In this document: piece by piece, positions 8,174 to 17,964 of the stretch
How the letters are laid out: each line of letters opens with the position of its first letter
Numbering within the stretch: the stretch's first letter is position 1
Source: JAXMBN01 sp046349875
GTDB lineage: Bacteria; Planctomycetota; Planctomycetia; Pirellulales; Pirellulaceae
DNA: 64,000 bases
Direction: 5' to 3'
NCBI GenBank assembly: GCA_046349875.1
Contig: JAXMBN010000014.1
Coordinates: forward strand, 62,001-126,000
The notes under the pieces: generated by a model
Seen by the model: only the letters and a program-made list of their open reading frames with translations
Told to the model about the DNA's origin: nothing
Database searches by the model: none
Position numbers and translations under genes: made by a program

Positions 8174-10441
8174 ATGAGAAGTGTTTCGTTGCTTCGATGG
8201 TCGTTCCAGGCCGCGATTGCCTCGGCGACCCTTTGGCTTGCGGCCTCGGGAACGGTGAGTGCTCAAGCGCCAGCCGATCCGATGGACTGGCCTCATTGGC
8301 GCGGCCCGACGATGGATGGTGTCTCGCAAGAAAAAGACCTCCCCACGAAGTGGTCGACCAAAGGCGAGAATCTTTTATGGCGAAAAGAAGAGTACGCCAC
8401 CCGTTCGACGCCTGTGGTGATGAATGGTCGTGCCTACATCGTATGTCGTTCCAAACCTGAAACGACGGAAGAAGGCGAGAAGACCGTTTGCTTGGATGCG
8501 AAGACCGGCGACTTGATTTGGGAAAGTGTCCATAACGTCTATCTTTCCGATGCTCCTGCTGAACGCGTGGGATGGTCCAGCGTTGTTGGCGACCCCGAAA
8601 CGGATCAGGTTTATGTCTTGGGGTTGGGCTGCGTCTTCCAATGTTTGGATGGTAAGACGGGTGCCATCAAATGGCAACATTCGATGAGCGAAGAGTACGG
8701 GATGTTGTCGACCTATGGGGGTCGAACCAATTTCCCAATCGTCTTTGAAGATCTCATCATCATCTCAGGTGTGATGACTGGATGGGGCGATACCGCGATT
8801 CCAGCGCATCGCTTCGTTGCCTTCGATAAGAACACCGGCGCAGCGGTTTGGTTTGTTAGCACCAAATTGCGTCCCGAAGATACGACCTATAGCTGCCCAG
8901 TTCTGACCACGTTCAATGGTCAGGCTGCGATGGTCTTCGCAGCTGGCGATGGTGCTGTCTACGCGATCCAACCGCGAACGGGCAAAACGATTTGGAAGTA
9001 CCAATCGTCGACTCGCGGCATCAATTGCTCACCCATCGTCGATAGCGACGGCATCGTCTATTGCGGTCACGGCGAGCAAAACTCGTCGGATACCACGATC
9101 CTTGGAGCGATCTTTGCCTTCGATGGTAAAACCCAAGGAGAAATCACCGAAGACAAGTTGCTGTGGAAGATACCCAAGAAAACGATTGGACGAACTTCAC
9201 CTGTAAAGCTTGGTAATCGCGTCTATTTCCTCGAAGATAGTGCCATTCTCATGGTGATCGATGCCAAAACGGGTGAGCTCATCCAACAGAAGAAACTTGG
9301 ACGTATTCAATTCGGTAGCCCCACCGTGGGCGATGGCATGATTTATGTTTGTGAAAACACAGGGCGATACTACGCTCTCAAGCCAACGGAAAAAGGTGTC
9401 GACGTTGTGGCGGAAGCAAGACTTCCTCAAGGGGAAGAAGTATTCGGTTCACCGGTGATCTCGCACGGTCGCATCTACATTCCGTCTAACGTTGCTCTTT
9501 ACTGCATCGGCGATGCCACCAAGGCACCTTCCACCGATGCGAAAGTCGTTGCAAACCCAACGGCACTGGAAAAGCCGGTCTCTGAAGATCAGACCGTATC
9601 TCAAATTCAACTCGCACCAGTCGAACTCATGCTCGCACCTGGTCAGCGCGTTCGCTTCCAAGTACGCGGCTACAACAAGTTGGGCCAGTATTTGAAGCAA
9701 GTGACCGATGCCGAGTTAACGCTACAAGGTAGCGGATCGATTTCGAAAGTCGAAAGCGAAGCAGTCTACCTTTATACCGCTCCAAGCGAAGCGGTGGCCA
9801 GCACGGTCATCGTGACCGCCAAGTCCGGCGAGGCAACAGCTACCGCTCGGATTCGAATCATTCCACCTTTGCCATGGAAATTTGATTTCAACGACGAGAA
9901 AGTGCCACCAGTCTGGATCGGTGCCGACTATCGACACAAGAAGGCTGAAGTGGAAGGTGAAAAGGTTCTCGTTAAGGTGAGTACGATTCCTAAGGGAACG
10001 CGTAGCCAAGCTTGGATGGGATGGACAACTCTTCACGACTACACCGTTCAGGGCGATTTCCTCGCTACCGAAAAGAATGAACGATTGCCCGACATGGGAT
10101 TGATCAATCAACGGTATACGCTCGATTTGCAAGGCTCGAAGCGATTGCAGATTCGATCGTGGACACCTCGATTGGAGCTCCGCTTTGCCAAGACCATCGA
10201 TATGGAATGGCAAGCAGGAGTCTGGTACACCATGAAATTCCAAAGCGAAAACAAAGATGGTGCGGCCATTCTTCGAGGTAAGGTTTGGAAGCGAGGTGAA
10301 CCAGAACCGGAAGCATGGCAAATCGAAGCTGCCGATGCGACGCCGAACACCACCGGCAGTCCAGGTCTCTTCGGCAACGCAACCGATGCCGAATTCTATA
10401 TCGACAATGTTCAGGTTTATCCCAACAACGCGAAACCCTAA
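8174..10441 (+). CDS. Secreted PQQ-type beta-propeller protein with C-terminal lectin-like domain
   Basis: A protein of 755 aa. A signal peptide (residues 1-30, SGTVSAQAP) exports it. Residues 37-450 form a beta-propeller with repeated blades of the form KTGxxxW (DAKTGDLIW, DGKTGAIKW, DKNTGAAVW, QPRTGKTIW). The opening WPHWRGPTMDGVS is the hallmark of planctomycete outer-membrane-biogenesis/PQQ-like proteins. An Ig-like strand region (about 475-560) follows. A C-terminal beta-sandwich starting at about 565 (LPWKFDFND) resembles concanavalin-like lectin domains. No PQQ-dehydrogenase active-site set is visible, so a binding or structural role in the periplasm is likelier than alcohol oxidation. 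A second, shorter relative follows directly. Confidence 0.8.
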   Translation: MRSVSLLRWSFQAAIASATLWLAASGTVSAQAPADPMDWPHWRGPTMDGVSQEKDLPTKWSTKGENLLWRKEEYATRSTPVVMNGRAYIVCRSKPETTEEGEKTVCLDAKTGDLIWESVHNVYLSDAPAERVGWSSVVGDPETDQVYVLGLGCVFQCLDGKTGAIKWQHSMSEEYGMLSTYGGRTNFPIVFEDLIIISGVMTGWGDTAIPAHRFVAFDKNTGAAVWFVSTKLRPEDTTYSCPVLTTFNGQAAMVFAAGDGAVYAIQPRTGKTIWKYQSSTRGINCSPIVDSDGIVYCGHGEQNSSDTTILGAIFAFDGKTQGEITEDKLLWKIPKKTIGRTSPVKLGNRVYFLEDSAILMVIDAKTGELIQQKKLGRIQFGSPTVGDGMIYVCENTGRYYALKPTEKGVDVVAEARLPQGEEVFGSPVISHGRIYIPSNVALYCIGDATKAPSTDAKVVANPTALEKPVSEDQTVSQIQLAPVELMLAPGQRVRFQVRGYNKLGQYLKQVTDAELTLQGSGSISKVESEAVYLYTAPSEAVASTVIVTAKSGEATATARIRIIPPLPWKFDFNDEKVPPVWIGADYRHKKAEVEGEKVLVKVSTIPKGTRSQAWMGWTTLHDYTVQGDFLATEKNERLPDMGLINQRYTLDLQGSKRLQIRSWTPRLELRFAKTIDMEWQAGVWYTMKFQSENKDGAAILRGKVWKRGEPEPEAWQIEAADATPNTTGSPGLFGNATDAEFYIDNVQVYPNNAKP

Positions 10442-10468
10442 ACAAAAGTTCGCATTCCGACTTTTGTT
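10441..10468 (+). terminator. Possible hairpin between the two PQQ genes
   Basis: AACAAAAGT (10441-10449) pairs perfectly with ACTTTTGTT (10460-10468) around a 10-base loop, overlapping the last base of the stop codon. The stem is A/T-rich and there is no separate T-run. It may be a weak terminator or an RNA-stability element that partly separates the two genes. Confidence 0.4.
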
Positions 10469-10539
10469 GAAATACCATTAACCTTGAATTCAAAATGATG
10501 AGTCAGGTCGATTTCCTGACGTAAAAAGGAACCCAATTT

Positions 10540-12204
10540 ATGCGTCGTATCCATTCACGAATTTCAACCCTCATGTTGAGCGCCGCCTGCCTGGGCGCCG
10601 TCGTTGCTCCCGAGGTCCGCGGCGAAGACCCAACCAAGACTGCTCTAGCTGAAATTGCCAAGCTCAAAGTTGGCCCCAAGGACTGGCCGCAGTGGGGTGG
10701 TTCTCCTGTTCGAAACAATACGCCCTCTGGCGAGAAGATCCCGTTGGAGTGGGATGTGGCTTCAGGCACCAACATCCGATGGTCCATGCCACTTGGTTCC
10801 GAAACCTACGGCAACCCTACCGTTGCCAATGGTAAGGTATACGTTGGTACCAACAATGGCGCAGGTTACATCAAGCGCTATCCAAGCACTACCGACTTGG
10901 GATGCTTGCTGTGCTTCGATGAGAAGGATGGGACGTTCCTTTGGCAACACTCGAGCGAAAAGCTTCCTACCGGTCGCGTCAACGATTGGCCGAACCAAGG
11001 GATTTGCTGCGCTCCACTGATCGATGGCGATCGATTGTGGTACGTCTCGAGCCGTGGTGAAGTCGTATGCCTCGATACCGAAGGATTCCGCGACGGTGAA
11101 AACGATGGCCCCTTCGATAAGGAAAAGGTAAGCGACAAAGAAGAAGCCGACGTGGTTTGGGTATTGGACATGATGGGCCAACTCAAAGTCTCGCAGCACA
11201 ACATGTGCAGCTGCTCGGTGACATGCGCTGGAAACCTTCTCTTCGTAAACACATCCAATGGGGTGGATGAAAGCCACATCACCATTCCCGAAGAAAAGGC
11301 TCCTAGCTTTATTTGCATGGATCGAACCACTGGCAAGGTTCTTTGGACCGACAATACCCCTGGTGCCAACATTCTCCATGGACAATGGTCTTCACCCTCG
11401 TATGCGGTTTTGGGTGGTCAAGCTCAAGTCCTTTTCGGCGGCGGCGACGGATACTTGTATAGCTTTGCAGCCGAAGGTGAAAACGGAAAATCCAAGTTGC
11501 TTTGGAAGTTCGATTGCAACCCCAAGGCATCGCTTTATTCGTTGGGTGGCAAGGCCACTCGCAATCACGTCATCGCAACTCCTGTCGTTTACGATGGATT
11601 GGTCTATGTTGCGGTTGGCGAAGACCCAGAGCACGGTGAAGGCAATGGTCACTTGTGGTGCATCGACCCCACGAAGCGCGGCGATGTAAGCCCCACTTTG
11701 GTCTACAACGCCAAGTCGGCCGATAAGCCAATCGCTCACAAGCGACTCCAGGCTTTGGTCGCCAAAGATGGCGACTTTGAACGGGACAATCCAAACTCTG
11801 CTGCCGTTTGGCACTATGAAGGTAACGATACCAAGGAATTTGAAACCACGATGCACCGCACTTGCGGTACCGTGGCCATCAAAGAAAACCTACTCTTCAT
11901 CGCTGACTTCAGCGGCGTATTCCATTGCTTGGATGCCAAGACGGGCAAAGCCCACTGGACGCATGATATGTTGGCCGCTTCTTGGGCTTCGCCTTTGATC
12001 CTCGGTGACCGCGTCTACATTGGCGATGAGGAAGGAGATATCACCGTCTTCAAGCTATCCAAAGAAAAGGAATCGTTGGCCGAGTTCAACATGGAATCAG
12101 CGCTCTATACGACGCCGATTGTTGCAAACGACACGATCTATATCGCCAACCGCAATCGTATCTATGCGATTCAAGAAGGCGCGAAGAGCAAGCCTGCTAA
12201 GTAA
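10540..12204 (+). CDS. Secreted PQQ-type beta-propeller protein
   Basis: A protein of 554 aa with a signal peptide (about residues 1-29, VRGEDP). The opening DWPQWGGSPVRNN matches the WPxWRG start of planctomycete PQQ-like proteins. Blades containing KxGxxxW (EKDGTFLW, TTGKVLW, KTGKAHW) fill the rest, so the whole mature protein is one propeller. It is a paralogue of the preceding gene without its C-terminal sandwich. Both probably work in the periplasm or cell surface. Substrate or partner unknown. The following membrane protein is only 47 bases away and may be co-transcribed. Confidence 0.8.
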   Translation: MRRIHSRISTLMLSAACLGAVVAPEVRGEDPTKTALAEIAKLKVGPKDWPQWGGSPVRNNTPSGEKIPLEWDVASGTNIRWSMPLGSETYGNPTVANGKVYVGTNNGAGYIKRYPSTTDLGCLLCFDEKDGTFLWQHSSEKLPTGRVNDWPNQGICCAPLIDGDRLWYVSSRGEVVCLDTEGFRDGENDGPFDKEKVSDKEEADVVWVLDMMGQLKVSQHNMCSCSVTCAGNLLFVNTSNGVDESHITIPEEKAPSFICMDRTTGKVLWTDNTPGANILHGQWSSPSYAVLGGQAQVLFGGGDGYLYSFAAEGENGKSKLLWKFDCNPKASLYSLGGKATRNHVIATPVVYDGLVYVAVGEDPEHGEGNGHLWCIDPTKRGDVSPTLVYNAKSADKPIAHKRLQALVAKDGDFERDNPNSAAVWHYEGNDTKEFETTMHRTCGTVAIKENLLFIADFSGVFHCLDAKTGKAHWTHDMLAASWASPLILGDRVYIGDEEGDITVFKLSKEKESLAEFNMESALYTTPIVANDTIYIANRNRIYAIQEGAKSKPAK

Positions 12205-12251
12205 CCCCACAGTTCACGGAAGACTGCCCAGAGCGGTTCGAGACGACGTTC

Positions 12252-12905
12252 ATGATTGAATCGTTCCACGTTGCCATTGCGCTCGCTCCGATTGCAGTTT
12301 ACTTCCTGATGATTGCATGGGTTCGATTGATACCAAGGCCATTGGTTGTGAGTGGCGGTCGCGATATCGCCACTCTCGCCATCGGCCTCTCGGGGGCCGT
12401 CGCCATCGGCCCGATGGAACTCTTCTTTCCGCGAGCAGCCGCATCGATCCTCGGTTCCAAGGTGTGGTTGCTTCTCTTCTTGCTCTATGTGCTTTGTGTG
12501 TTGCTGGCTATCTTGGCATCGCGTCCACGATTGGTGGTCTATGGCCTTGGAGTCCAGGAACTTCATGAACATCTCCTGGCGACTCTTCAAGAACTCGATC
12601 CAGCAACCTCCTGGATGGGCGAGCATGTCCATGCTCCCACTCTCGGGATTTCTGCCATCGTCGAAAAAGCTGGCCCTGGAAAAGTTAGCCAACTGGTGGC
12701 CGTGTCGCATCGCCAAGACCTCCGGGGCTGGTTCGCCGTCGAACAGTGCTTGGTGAAACGTTTTCAATCGGTGCAGATTCACACGATGCCAACTGGCTTT
12801 TTCTATCTCACCCTGGGCCTTATGATCCTCGCGATGGCAGGCTTCGCTCTTCTTCGCGATCCCATCGCAACCGCTGAAAGCATGCGGCAAATGATGCGGT
12901 TCTAA
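12252..12905 (+). CDS. Membrane protein of unknown function downstream of PQQ genes
   Basis: A protein of 217 aa. Three hydrophobic segments lie in the first half (about 5-28, 38-57 and 72-88). A soluble stretch of about 100 residues follows, then a final membrane helix (about 180-200, FFYLTLGLMILAMAGFALL). The family is not recognised. Close spacing behind the propeller gene suggests one transcript, so it may anchor or assist the exported propellers, but that is inference only. Confidence 0.65.
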   Translation: MIESFHVAIALAPIAVYFLMIAWVRLIPRPLVVSGGRDIATLAIGLSGAVAIGPMELFFPRAAASILGSKVWLLLFLLYVLCVLLAILASRPRLVVYGLGVQELHEHLLATLQELDPATSWMGEHVHAPTLGISAIVEKAGPGKVSQLVAVSHRQDLRGWFAVEQCLVKRFQSVQIHTMPTGFFYLTLGLMILAMAGFALLRDPIATAESMRQMMRF

Positions 12906-12936
12906 TCGCGTAAAGATTTACCTCGAAGAACATAGT

Positions 12937-13455
12937 TTCAACTTGCTCCTAACGAATTGCCATATCCAAACTCTGGTATCTACCACGAAGGGCACGAAGA
13001 TCGCGAAGAAGTTTCTTTTGTTCCTTCGTGAACTTCGTGGTTATCCACTTTCTTCTTGATCGCTGCCGACGATTTGCATGTTGGGTGTTTGCGATAGCAC
13101 CTTGCAATGGAATGACGGACAATTCAACTTGCTCCTGCCGAATTGCTAAACCAAACTCTCGTATCTACCACAGAGAGCACGAAGATCGCGAAGTAGTTGC
13201 ATTTGTTCCTTCGTGTTCTTCGTGAACTTCGTGGTTATCTACTTTCTTCTTGATCGCTGCTGACGATTGGGATGTTGGGTGTTTGCCACAGCACCTTGCA
13301 ATGGAATGACGGACAATTCAACTTGCTCCTGCCGAATTGCTAAACCAAACTCTCGTATCTACCACAGAGGGCACGAAGATCGCGAAGTAGTTGCGTTTGT
13401 TCCTTCGTGTTCATCGTGAACTTCGTGGTTATCTACTTTCTTCCTGATCGCGCCG
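12937..13455. repeat. Three tandem copies of a ~190-bp palindromic repeat
   Basis: Three near-identical units begin at TTCAACTTGCTCC: 12937, 13123 and 13317, giving periods of 186 and 194. The third copy ends near 13455. Each unit contains an imperfect palindrome of about 60 bases built from CCACGAAG..CACGAAG and its complement CTTCGTG..CTTCGTGG (copy 1: 12982-12990 pairing with 13033-13041). Units 2 and 3 are more alike than unit 1. There is no coding sense. Similar CACGAAG-type palindromes are, to my knowledge, scattered in many planctomycete genomes and may be non-autonomous elements or hairpin repeats. Confidence 0.85.
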
Positions 13456-13614
13456 GATTCCGGAAAGGGTAGTTGAAAAGAAGGGGGCTCCTACTACGCT
13501 ATAAAGCAGTACCTCTTACGAGGTTCGGCTCGGTGGCAGTCGAGATACAGGTTTCAAACAGAGAACGACTGCCCCTGTCGTGGAGTTTTGAAGTTCAGAT
13601 AGGATCTCGGCGTC

Positions 13615-15126
13615 TTGCAACAGCCACCATCTCCATTCGATTCCCTCGCAGATGCGAAGCAAGAGGCACCGATCCAGCCCGACAAAGCCGCTACGTGGAA
13701 AGTGGAACAACCGACCAAAGCAGAATCGGGGGGATGGGAACCCAAACCCATTGCAATTCTGCAGGCAGGGAATCAAGTCGGCCCTTTTGTATTGGAGTCG
13801 GCAATCGGAGCAGGAGCCTTTGGGATCGTCTATCGTGCATGGGATCCTCAAGTGGGTCGACATGTCGCCTTGAAGATTCCTCGGCTTGAAAACTTTGGGG
13901 GTGATGAAGCGAAGAGCCGATTCGAATGCGAAGCCAAAGCGGCGGCTCGGTTGGAACATCCTTCCATCGTGCAAGTATTTTCGGCCGACATCGACGGCGA
14001 TACACCTTACATCGCCTCATCCTATTGCAATGGTCCTGACCTAGGACGTTGGCTCGAACGTATCGGTAATCGCCCCATCGACCCCAAAGAGGTTCTTCGC
14101 TTTGTTCTGCAGATCGCTTCTGCGGTCCAATACGCGCATCAGAAAGGAGTTGTCCATCGCGATATCAAACCGAGCAATATCTTGCTTGTGTCACGAGACA
14201 ATACACCCATCTCGGAGTCAACTTCTCTCGATGACTGCATCGCCAAGCTAACCGACTTCGGGTTAGCCAAGCTGACTTTGGATCCGATAACAGATTCGAG
14301 GAGTAGCTTGGTATTGGGCACTCCCATGTATATGGCTCCTGAGCAAATCGTATCGCAATGGGGCCCGATCTCGGTGCGAACCGATGTGTTTGCACTAGGG
14401 GTGCTCCTCTATCAACTTCTGGAAGGGCAACCACCTCGCCACGGCATGTCCTATTCCGAGATGATTGCGGAACAACTTTCGAATCAAGGCCCATCGCCCC
14501 TTGTTTGGACGCAACGAACACCTCCTCTTCTCCGCTCCATTCTGAAGCGTTGCATGGAGACCGATCCTGTTGATCGATACGCCTCGGTTCAGGAACTCAT
14601 TCATGACCTCGAATTGGCTGAACGCGGAGCCTACCAACCGCAAACGAAGTGGTCTTGGTGGGAACGAGTCATGCGGTGGGGACGCAATCCAAAGCGATCG
14701 ACCGAGATCATCTACTTTATCATTCCTCTGAACATTGTGATGTTCTTATGGATGATCGTGAACGGCATCGTGATTCTCGGCCCTCTCCACGGCGGCGAAC
14801 ATCGATTGCAAGATTTCGTGCAGTGCATGGGGATCGCCTGCTTCTACAATTTGACCATCGTTGGTCTGAGTATCCTTCGCTTGCGAGGTTACCACTGGGC
14901 AAGTTGGATCGCATTGTGCATGACGAGCTTCACGACGGTGGCCGTCCCACTGCTCACGGTCATCGGTCTGATGCAAATGTTCGATGGTCTCTATGCTCAA
15001 GCTCCTTTCTTCCGCGTGGCCAATCACTCCCAGATTTTGCTCATGGGCATCGCGGAATCGATGCTTCTATCCATTTCGATCTTCGCCGATTGGGCAAATG
15101 CTCGCCGTCAAAGCTACGAGTCCTAG
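13615..15126 (+). CDS. Serine/threonine protein kinase with C-terminal membrane domain
   Basis: A Hanks-type kinase of 503 aa from a TTG start. The kinase domain (about residues 58-335) has the glycine loop IGAGAFGIVYRA, the lysine in VALKIPRL, the catalytic loop HRDIKPSNILL, the DFG motif in LTDFGLAKL and the activation-segment end GTPMYMAPEQ, so it should be active. A cytoplasmic linker and four membrane helices follow (about 368-392, 405-422, 432-455 and 470-490), unlike PknB-type kinases with one helix. There is no extracellular PASTA or TPR domain. It stands 158 bases before a histidine kinase gene on the same strand. Targets unknown. Confidence 0.88.
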   Translation: MQQPPSPFDSLADAKQEAPIQPDKAATWKVEQPTKAESGGWEPKPIAILQAGNQVGPFVLESAIGAGAFGIVYRAWDPQVGRHVALKIPRLENFGGDEAKSRFECEAKAAARLEHPSIVQVFSADIDGDTPYIASSYCNGPDLGRWLERIGNRPIDPKEVLRFVLQIASAVQYAHQKGVVHRDIKPSNILLVSRDNTPISESTSLDDCIAKLTDFGLAKLTLDPITDSRSSLVLGTPMYMAPEQIVSQWGPISVRTDVFALGVLLYQLLEGQPPRHGMSYSEMIAEQLSNQGPSPLVWTQRTPPLLRSILKRCMETDPVDRYASVQELIHDLELAERGAYQPQTKWSWWERVMRWGRNPKRSTEIIYFIIPLNIVMFLWMIVNGIVILGPLHGGEHRLQDFVQCMGIACFYNLTIVGLSILRLRGYHWASWIALCMTSFTTVAVPLLTVIGLMQMFDGLYAQAPFFRVANHSQILLMGIAESMLLSISIFADWANARRQSYES

Positions 15127-15283
15127 CTAGGCTTCATGAAGATTTGAAGAAGACCGCAACCTGGCAACGCGGGGCGAGGAATGGTATTCGCTATCCGAGT
15201 TGGGGTTGTTTTCTTGGTTGGCTCCAGTTGAAATAGAGGGATCTTCGAATCGACGGTGCCCGTTTCAACAAGTCTGAGTTTGC

Positions 15284-17041
15284 ATGCAAGTGTGGCCCTC
15301 TGCCAAAACTTGGTTACGAATCGGTGTCATGGGCTGGACGCTGCTCTGCTTGACCGTCGCTTGGCATCGCAATCGGGCCAATCAACTCGATTGGATGCGA
15401 GAGCAGGAAAACGCTCTGTTCCATTCCTCCTTGGCTTTGCTGAGTCAGCTGGAGGCGACCAAGACCGATGCCTCCATCGCAGCCCATTTTCCACCCAAGG
15501 AGTCCGAGCTATTCGAATTGGAACGGAAATTTCATGTGGCCTTGCGAACGATCGATACTCAAACCGCTCCGACTGCGTTTCTGAGTACTGAAGATCGAGT
15601 GGTAGCACCGATCGATTGCATCGAGTGGCAATCGCGGCCGCTGGGATCGTGGGAGCTCTCGATGATCGCCAAACAACGGGCTCCTGAGGTCGCTTGGTAC
15701 CGTCTCCATCGAACCTTGGCACCACCATCGTGGTCGGTTTACGCTGACGCCTTTTGGGTTTGGTGTGGCGGGTTACTGCTATGTGGCACATTCTTCTTTT
15801 GGCAAACCCAAGCCGTCAAACGCTGGGAGTCCGCCATCCATCGGTGGTCCAAGACCATCCAACAAGTGGCCAAGCCCATGGTTCACATTCCTCACTTCGA
15901 AGGAACGGCCGCCTTGCCGTTAGCGAATTGGACCGAGTTCCATGATGCGCTGGATCGGATTCAATCGGAATTGGAAGGGGCCATGGGTTCGAGCGAGCAA
16001 TCCAATCGCATCCTCGATGGGATGACCGAAGGGGTTATCGCGCTCGATCAAGAACTCAAAGTTCTCTATTGCAATCCCGCTGCGATATCCTTGCTGGATG
16101 TCGCGACCAAACAACCACAGGGACGATTGCTTATTGAACTTGTACGGCAACCGCGAGTTAGCCAACTTGTTCAAGATACATCGTTGCTGGATGACTCGCA
16201 GATGTATGGCATTCAAGAGTGCGAAGTAGAAGTTGGTAGCCTTCACAAGCGCTATCTGCGCATGCGAGCCATCAAGATCGCGAAATCACCTGGACGCATC
16301 GTGATGATTCTTACAGTGAGCGATGAGACCAAATTGAAGAAGCTCGAGAACCTTCGCCGCGAGTTCACGGCCAACGTATCCCATGAACTCAAGACTCCGT
16401 TGGCCGCGATCAAAGCCTATTCGGAAACATTGTTGATGGGTGCTCTTGAAGATGAAGGCAGCAACCGACGCTTCGTGGAACGCATCAGCGAACAATCGGA
16501 TCGCCTGCAAGCATTGATTCAAGATCTCCTTCAACTGGCAAGCCTACAAGATTCCCCAAAGCTCGAACTGGCCAACGTTCAACTCGCCAAAGTGGTTCGG
16601 CAGTCCATCGATTGCTACTCGGCCATCGCGGAATCCAAGCAGATTCGTCTGGAGGTCGAGAATTTTTCTGAGTCGGTCGCTGTGGCTACCGATCGCGAAG
16701 CCGTTTCCACCATTCTCAATAACTTGATCGGCAATGCCATTCGCTATACCGGGCAAGGAGGCTGGGTAAAGGTCGTCGGTTCCTTCACTAGCGGCACCAT
16801 CCACTTTCGAGTTGCTGATAATGGGATTGGAATTGCGAAAGAAGAGCAAGATCGCATCTTCGAGCGTTTCTATCGCGTCGATAAGTCTCGCAACTCCGAC
16901 ATCCCAGGAACCGGACTCGGTTTGGCCATCGTCAAACATCTCGTCCAAGCTCTGGGAGGTGAAATCGAAGTCCGCAGCGAACTTGGAAAGGGGAGCGAGT
17001 TCGTTGTCTCGTTCCGCGCAGCTGCCACGCGAGATCTCTGA
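15284..17041 (+). CDS. PhoR-like membrane sensor histidine kinase
   Basis: A sensor kinase of 585 aa. Two membrane helices (about 9-28 and 150-172) flank a periplasmic region of roughly 120 residues. Then come a linker, a PAS domain (starting at DGMTEGVIALD), HisKA with the phospho-acceptor His in NVSHELKTPLAAIKAY, and HATPase_c with the N box (NNLIGNAIRYT), G1 box (VADNGIGI), F box (FERFYRVD) and G2 box (GTGLGLAIVKH). All catalytic boxes are intact. This layout is that of PhoR/WalK-type kinases. No response regulator gene is next to it, so its partner lies elsewhere. Signal unknown; phosphate sensing is not supported by neighbours. Confidence 0.9.
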   Translation: MQVWPSAKTWLRIGVMGWTLLCLTVAWHRNRANQLDWMREQENALFHSSLALLSQLEATKTDASIAAHFPPKESELFELERKFHVALRTIDTQTAPTAFLSTEDRVVAPIDCIEWQSRPLGSWELSMIAKQRAPEVAWYRLHRTLAPPSWSVYADAFWVWCGGLLLCGTFFFWQTQAVKRWESAIHRWSKTIQQVAKPMVHIPHFEGTAALPLANWTEFHDALDRIQSELEGAMGSSEQSNRILDGMTEGVIALDQELKVLYCNPAAISLLDVATKQPQGRLLIELVRQPRVSQLVQDTSLLDDSQMYGIQECEVEVGSLHKRYLRMRAIKIAKSPGRIVMILTVSDETKLKKLENLRREFTANVSHELKTPLAAIKAYSETLLMGALEDEGSNRRFVERISEQSDRLQALIQDLLQLASLQDSPKLELANVQLAKVVRQSIDCYSAIAESKQIRLEVENFSESVAVATDREAVSTILNNLIGNAIRYTGQGGWVKVVGSFTSGTIHFRVADNGIGIAKEEQDRIFERFYRVDKSRNSDIPGTGLGLAIVKHLVQALGGEIEVRSELGKGSEFVVSFRAAATRDL

Positions 17042-17214
17042 TTGGTCGATTGCTAGCATTGCAATCGCTGTTGATGAGCTCGACCTTGGCCCCCACAGGG
17101 CTGGGGCTTTGAACGATTCTCATGGGGTAGTCGTCAGGTCGCTCTGGACTCGACCTGACAAGCTGGGTACCTTTTCCAAGGTTGAGAATGGAGTGAATTT
17201 GTGGAGGGAACCTC

Positions 17215-17964
17215 ATGTCTTGGTTGCAACGCTGTCGGATGATGTTGGCTTTATTGGTTTGCTGGTGCAGCTTCGCTTTGCAAGGCTTAAGCCAAACAGC
17301 CTTCCGCATCGATACCGATATCTTTGAAGACATGACCAAGCCGCCGGTGATGCGGTCCAAAACGATCTTCTCTGAAGGAGTCTGCTACGACTTCGACAAT
17401 ACCGATATCAAGTTGATCACGGTGATCGATCTAGGGCGACAACGTATCTTCTTGTTGAATCCAACCAAGGAGCAGAAAGCGGAGATTCGCATGGCCGATT
17501 TGGAAGTGCGGCTCGCGGATGCAACGAAGGAATTGAGTGAGGAACAAAAGGCAACGTTGGTGAACTCGCATGGGATCGAGCGCGATGAATCCTCGGGCGA
17601 TTTGATCATTCGCAATAAACAGCTCGAATACCGTTGCTCGATGCAGAAAGCCAAGAATGCCGACGTCGCAAGTACTTATTGTCAATTTGCCGACTGGTCC
17701 GCTCGACTCAACGCCCTCTATCCACCCCACTGGCCACCCTACCTGCGAATTGAATTGAATGCGGCCGTTGCAGCAGACAATTCCATTCCGAAAGAACTTC
17801 AAAAGATCATTCGCAATGGCAATAAAGAACGACGTTTAACAGCGAAGATTCTGCCTAACTGGAGACTCAGTAGCGAAGACCAAACGTTGATTGTTCGAAC
17901 GGGAGCCATGTTGGTCCAATATCAAAGCATTGGCGTCGATCAATTCATCAAGGAAATGCGCTAA
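17215..17964 (+). CDS. Secreted protein of unknown function
   Basis: A protein of 249 aa with a signal peptide (about residues 1-27, LQGLSQTAF). The mature part is mixed alpha/beta and charged; I recognise no family or catalytic motif. It starts 173 bases after the histidine kinase and could be co-transcribed. Its last four bases overlap the 3' end of the opposing broken DNA glycosylase gene. Confidence 0.65.
   Translation: MSWLQRCRMMLALLVCWCSFALQGLSQTAFRIDTDIFEDMTKPPVMRSKTIFSEGVCYDFDNTDIKLITVIDLGRQRIFLLNPTKEQKAEIRMADLEVRLADATKELSEEQKATLVNSHGIERDESSGDLIIRNKQLEYRCSMQKAKNADVASTYCQFADWSARLNALYPPHWPPYLRIELNAAVAADNSIPKELQKIIRNGNKERRLTAKILPNWRLSSEDQTLIVRTGAMLVQYQSIGVDQFIKEMR

Noticed and set aside
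9722..10321. A 199-codon open frame opposite the first PQQ gene
   Set aside because: Antisense to a well-supported secreted protein; composition is a mirror of that gene.
8174..12204. PQQ-dependent alcohol dehydrogenases
   Set aside because: Propeller blades are present, but no cytochrome c, no catalytic cysteine pair and no calcium/PQQ pocket motif could be seen.
12937..13455. CRISPR-like array
   Set aside because: Only three copies with a period of about 190 bases and palindromic cores; no short regular repeats and spacers, and no cas genes.
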